From positions 7,623,315-7,687,314 of the forward strand of contig CM035351.1 of assembly GCA_020137815.1 (NCBI GenBank): DNA of 64,000 nt, read 5' to 3'. Origin of the DNA: Hormiphora californensis. Its lineage: Eukaryota; Ctenophora; Tentaculata; Cydippida; Pleurobrachiidae. The position numbers were made by a program, and so were the translations under genes. Below are positions 60,653-64,000 of the stretch, in pieces. Positions within the stretch are counted from its first letter, which is position 1. Every line of letters starts with the position of its first letter. Below the pieces are notes generated by a model. That model was not told the DNA's origin. It made no database searches and worked only from the letters and a program-made list of their open reading frames with translations.

Positions 60653-63600
60653 ATTTTATCCTTGTGTAGCGTTACTTTTGATACTACTGAATCATTATTA
60701 GCTCCTAATTGTATTTGTATTGAAGTTATGGGTAAAGAAGAGCCCGTGTGTTGCTCAAAAGCCTTTCATTCCCTCTCTCGGGCTACATTTCCTGCCCTAA
60801 ACGTTACTAAAGGTAACTAATATATGAGAATAATAATTATAAGACAGAATACATGGCTCAGATCTATAGGAAACCATTACACAAATCATTCAAATCTGAA
60901 ATATTGCAACGGCATCTAGCGGCTAGATTCTAGCTCCTACCCCGGCTGAGGGTCAGATGTTTAGACGATTTCATTACTGGACTTTATCTCTCAAATGGAG
61001 CATATATTTTCTCCGAGAAATGGGTTAACCAATAATATTTCTCTCAGCTTATCACTCTCTGTTTAACCATCGGTTCCCCTGGATATACAGCTTTAAATTT
61101 GTCAACCACCTGATACACCAGTTTAGCTTGGTTACGAAGTCACCCCTATTATTGCATATAGGGGTGACAATACCGCCTACCTAAAAATGAAAATTTACGG
61201 GACCTTCTCATAAAAAGTTATCGAAAACTTGTCTAAAACCTATCTAAAACGTATGGTACTAGTTTGTATAGTAACCAGGACCTGAATTCTACAGAAAGTA
61301 ACGACCGGTAGCGATTACACCACATGTTTAACAACAGAGGTGTGTCGCATAACTCCTTATATGGGCATAAAATTCCAATCTTGTGGAATTTTTTCTGACT
61401 CGACTATAGCTTAGTTATCAATGAATCCACCTCTAATACCTTTGGAATGGCATTTTGCACATTTCTGAAGCTTTTTGTAGCCAAATTCCAGCATCTTCAT
61501 AGTTTTCCAAAAACAAAAACAGTGTTAATGGCCAAAATATCGAAAAATTCCGGTATGTAATGGTAGCTCAGACAATTTCCTCGGTATGTTCAAAAAATTA
61601 GAACTTTCTGTTTTGTAGTTTGGACACAGGAATTTTTTTCCCGCCGTACAAGCGATATTATTACCCCTCCGTGAGCTAGCGCAGAGGGGGAATTTCATTA
61701 CCAACAGTTTAGCGGGGGTAAGGTGTGGGCATTTCAAACGAAATTCAAATAATATGAAACGAAATTCAAATAATATGAAATTCCTATATATATATATATA
61801 TATTTTCAAACGAAATTCAAATATGATAATGTCGCTATGGGGCCGCGTCATGGACCAGTGAGAAGTTTTGTTTTTTGACTGATTTTCTTACACAGGCGAC
61901 GTAAATCATGAGACGCTGCAGTCCCTCGAGGAACTATCAAGAAGCGAGATATTCCAGGTATCGTTATATATGTCTCCTTTTGGTTATATGTGCATATCGG
62001 AGTTATTAGGGAATTCATTCTCCCTTTAAAACTATACCAAGTCCCATCTCATACCATGATACCATCGCCATGTGACAATTCTATTTCTAGGTACATACTT
62101 CATGGAGCGATGACATCAAAGACCTCAGAGAACTATCAGTTAAGAATCCTGGGATCATCACAGAGAGTTTCATATTCAAACATTTCAAGACTCTCCGGTT
62201 GATTGATCGAAACGTAAGTTAGATAAATCTTGTAAATCTTGTCCAGTATGATACTGAGACCTGAGTTTCCTGTACTTTAAGTACAACTTGTTGGGGGAGG
62301 GATAGAACTGTTTAACTAGAATTAGAGCTTTAAATCTCAGTAGGCTTCAGCTGTGACACATGGTTAGACAGTTTCGCGGAAGGAAACCTTTGCATGTGGT
62401 TAAAGGGCTCTCCTGATATAGAACTTGTGGGTGAACACATTATTGTACTGTATCTATTAGTTCAATATTAGATATAGTGAAATCATGTCATGTGACTTGC
62501 TCAGAGACTATATTGTTCAATTTATTGCAATATATGACTACCTAGAAACTGTTCACTGGTTAGACAATGGGTTAGAGGGTTAGACAATGGACAGCTTCAT
62601 TGAATTGAAGATATTATAAATAGTTTCTATTCATCCATGGCATAAAGTCAGACATTGCGAAACCCTTCGACCCAGAAATTATTCATCTGAGATATCTTCG
62701 GTTCCTCATAAAGATAGAGGTTTGGAAGAACTAAACAATTCTATATCTTTAGGGGGTGGACCGGTGGAGCTATGATCTTTACTGCAAGAAAGGGGCCTGA
62801 ACATTTTTTAGAGCCCACTTACAGTACAATTACACCTCCCTATTGAGACGGTCACATAGTCAGTTGCCTAGCTCGACCCCCCTTTTCGCGATCTTTACAA
62901 ATGTAAAGGAGGGTTAGAACATAACAAATTGTCAGCCCGTGGGCCACTTTTCGTCGGGTTGTGGTTTACGTGGGTTAGAATATAAGGGATATTTTGTGTC
63001 CCAGATTTGGTGGAATTTGTACCAAATCTGGGACACACCCCGACGAAAGGTGGCCCACCACCTGACAATGTGATCGTCACAAAAGGGAGACAAGGTGTGT
63101 TATAATAGCTGTACATCCGTACGCCAGATTTCTCCCAACATATAATACTCAAAATTCGAGATGGGGTCCCGTGGCGAATGGCGATTGACAACTAAAAATC
63201 TGTCTACTAATTATCTCTCCCAAGACACAAATCTGGGTGTCAATATCGGGTAGATTTCAGGGTGGTGGACAGTCCTTGTTAATATATTGATAAAAAATTT
63301 TCAGATAAACGAGGTTGATCGAGGATTGTTAAAGTTTGTTAACTTGGAACAACTCAGTTTAACCGGAAATTCTCTTTCTGAAATTCCAGGATCGCATTTA
63401 CCAAGAAGTCTTTCGGTAAAACTAAATATATACTAACTTAGCTTTGTGATATAATACACATGACATTTTGTTGCTTTATGGCGGCGCCAGACCCCGATCA
63501 TTTGACAGTGTGCTCAGATGGGGTCTGCGGCGCCAGACAGTTCTTTGTTGATAGTTATTGAAAACACACTTAGCTTATTTATTATTATTTATTATTATTT

Positions 63601-63800
63601 AGCTTAGTACTTAGTACTTAGTGCTAATTGAAATTCTCTCTAATTCTCTCGACTTCTTTGTTGCAGGTTCTGCAAATCTTTGCAAACAAGTTCACTGATC
63701 TAGTATCGTTGACAGTGAATGTTCCACCCAATCTTCATCATCTTGGTGTGGGGTATAACCAACTAACTGATATCACATCCTTTATCTCACCCTACTATTG
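59652..63800 (+). CDS. LRRC43: LRRC43-like leucine-rich repeat protein (3' end outside window)
   Basis: Exons 59652-59738 (ATG), 60175-60208, 60670-60812, 61896-61957, 62091-62213, 63305-63415, 63667-63800, continuing past the window. Landmarks shared with animal LRRC43 (from memory of the family): LDQFPCGTGSW near the start, then ETLQSLEELSRS, DLRELSVKNPGIITESFIF, FKTLRLIDRNQINEVDRGLL, FVNLEQLSLTGNSLSEIP and LHHLGVGYNQLTDI, i.e. leucine-rich repeats of the LxxLxLxxN type. LRRC43 is linked to motile cilia. The join from 60208 to 60670 is out of phase as read, so one small exon is probably missing. No signal peptide. The identification rests on several separate blocks in the right order. Confidence 0.75.
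59781..60060. mobile_element. Small insertion flanked by 13-bp direct repeats in LRRC43 intron 1
   Basis: GGTATTGGGCAAC occurs at 59781-59793 and again at 60048-60060. Between them are inverted arms GGAGTGGGGGCCACTGTGGG and complement. Either a short transposon with a long target duplication or a local duplication. Confidence 0.55.
60560..60650. repeat. (TA)n(TC)n compound microsatellite
   Basis: About 28 bp of TA followed by about 60 bp of TC, ending roughly 20 bases before the LRRC43 exon acceptor at 60669. Confidence 0.92.
62866..63068. repeat. Dispersed 70-bp repeat followed by a short inverted repeat
   Basis: CCTAGCTCGACCCCCCTTTT..TTTACAAATGTAAAGGAGGGTTAGAACATAAC repeats at 5905 and 11695 (partly at 41160). 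Then GTGGGCCACTTTTCGTCGGG and GTGTCCCAGATTTGGT each have inverted partners before 63068. Confidence 0.6.
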
Positions 63801-64000
63801 GTAAATATAAGTCTAGACAGAGTTTTACTAAAAGTTTAAGTTTATTTCAGTTCAAAATAAATGCATACATATATTCAGAGTATATTCTAGATGTGACTCC
63901 AATGCCATTTAACCGCTCGATCTCCTGCAATACCGCGAGCTTTAGAACTAGAAAACCCAAACTACATAACAGTTATGCTACTAAACCATATGTCTCTGAA

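Overview
This is a eukaryotic, almost certainly animal, nuclear window. It holds intron-rich protein genes with short introns and consensus GT-AG junctions that I could phase by eye. Recognisable animal families are an LGR/relaxin-type receptor, two other class A GPCRs, a TRPM-type channel, the mitochondrial ABC transporter ABCB8, malectin, ribosomal protein L31 and the ciliary LRR protein LRRC43. Very long (GA)n tracts and large foldback (palindromic) elements fill much of the rest. The mix suggests an early-branching animal (ctenophore, sponge, placozoan or cnidarian). This is inference only; nothing in the sequence fixes the species.

Layout. 1-2869 (+): 3' half of an LRR-type GPCR (seven-helix part). 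4076-5016: 0.94 kb foldback element. 5093-16521 (-): large LRR protein, about 18 exons. Inside one of its introns, on the + strand, lies a complete secreted calcineurin-like phosphatase gene (10456-12636). 11907-14829 and 14830-about 17.75 kb: near-identical 2.92 kb tandem copies carrying the last phosphatase exon, the first LRR exons and the last ABC exons. 17178-29464 (-): ABCB8-like transporter, with an intronless GPCR (23979-25040, +) in its largest intron. 29.6-38.8 kb: a broken LINE, a G/C-terminated repeat element and a 7.06 kb multi-palindrome. 39115-40042: a second copy of the 4.1 kb foldback. 40120-42947 (-) malectin and 43073-43432 (-) RPL31 sit head to tail. 44174-45193 (-): LINE ORF1-like protein. 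47527-58703 (-): TRPM-like channel with a five-exon GPCR (54703-56113, +) in one intron. 59652-63800 (+): 5' part of LRRC43, leaving the window.

Two themes stand out. First, three complete genes are nested in introns of opposite-strand hosts; two of them stop within about 25 bases of a host exon. Second, several non-autonomous DNA elements have visible termini and target-site duplications: a CACGG-ended foldback family with 4-bp duplications (31.7 and 52.4 kb) and G/C-run-ended elements with 8-bp duplications (21.1 and 45.8 kb). The 2.92 kb tandem duplication may be an assembly artefact.
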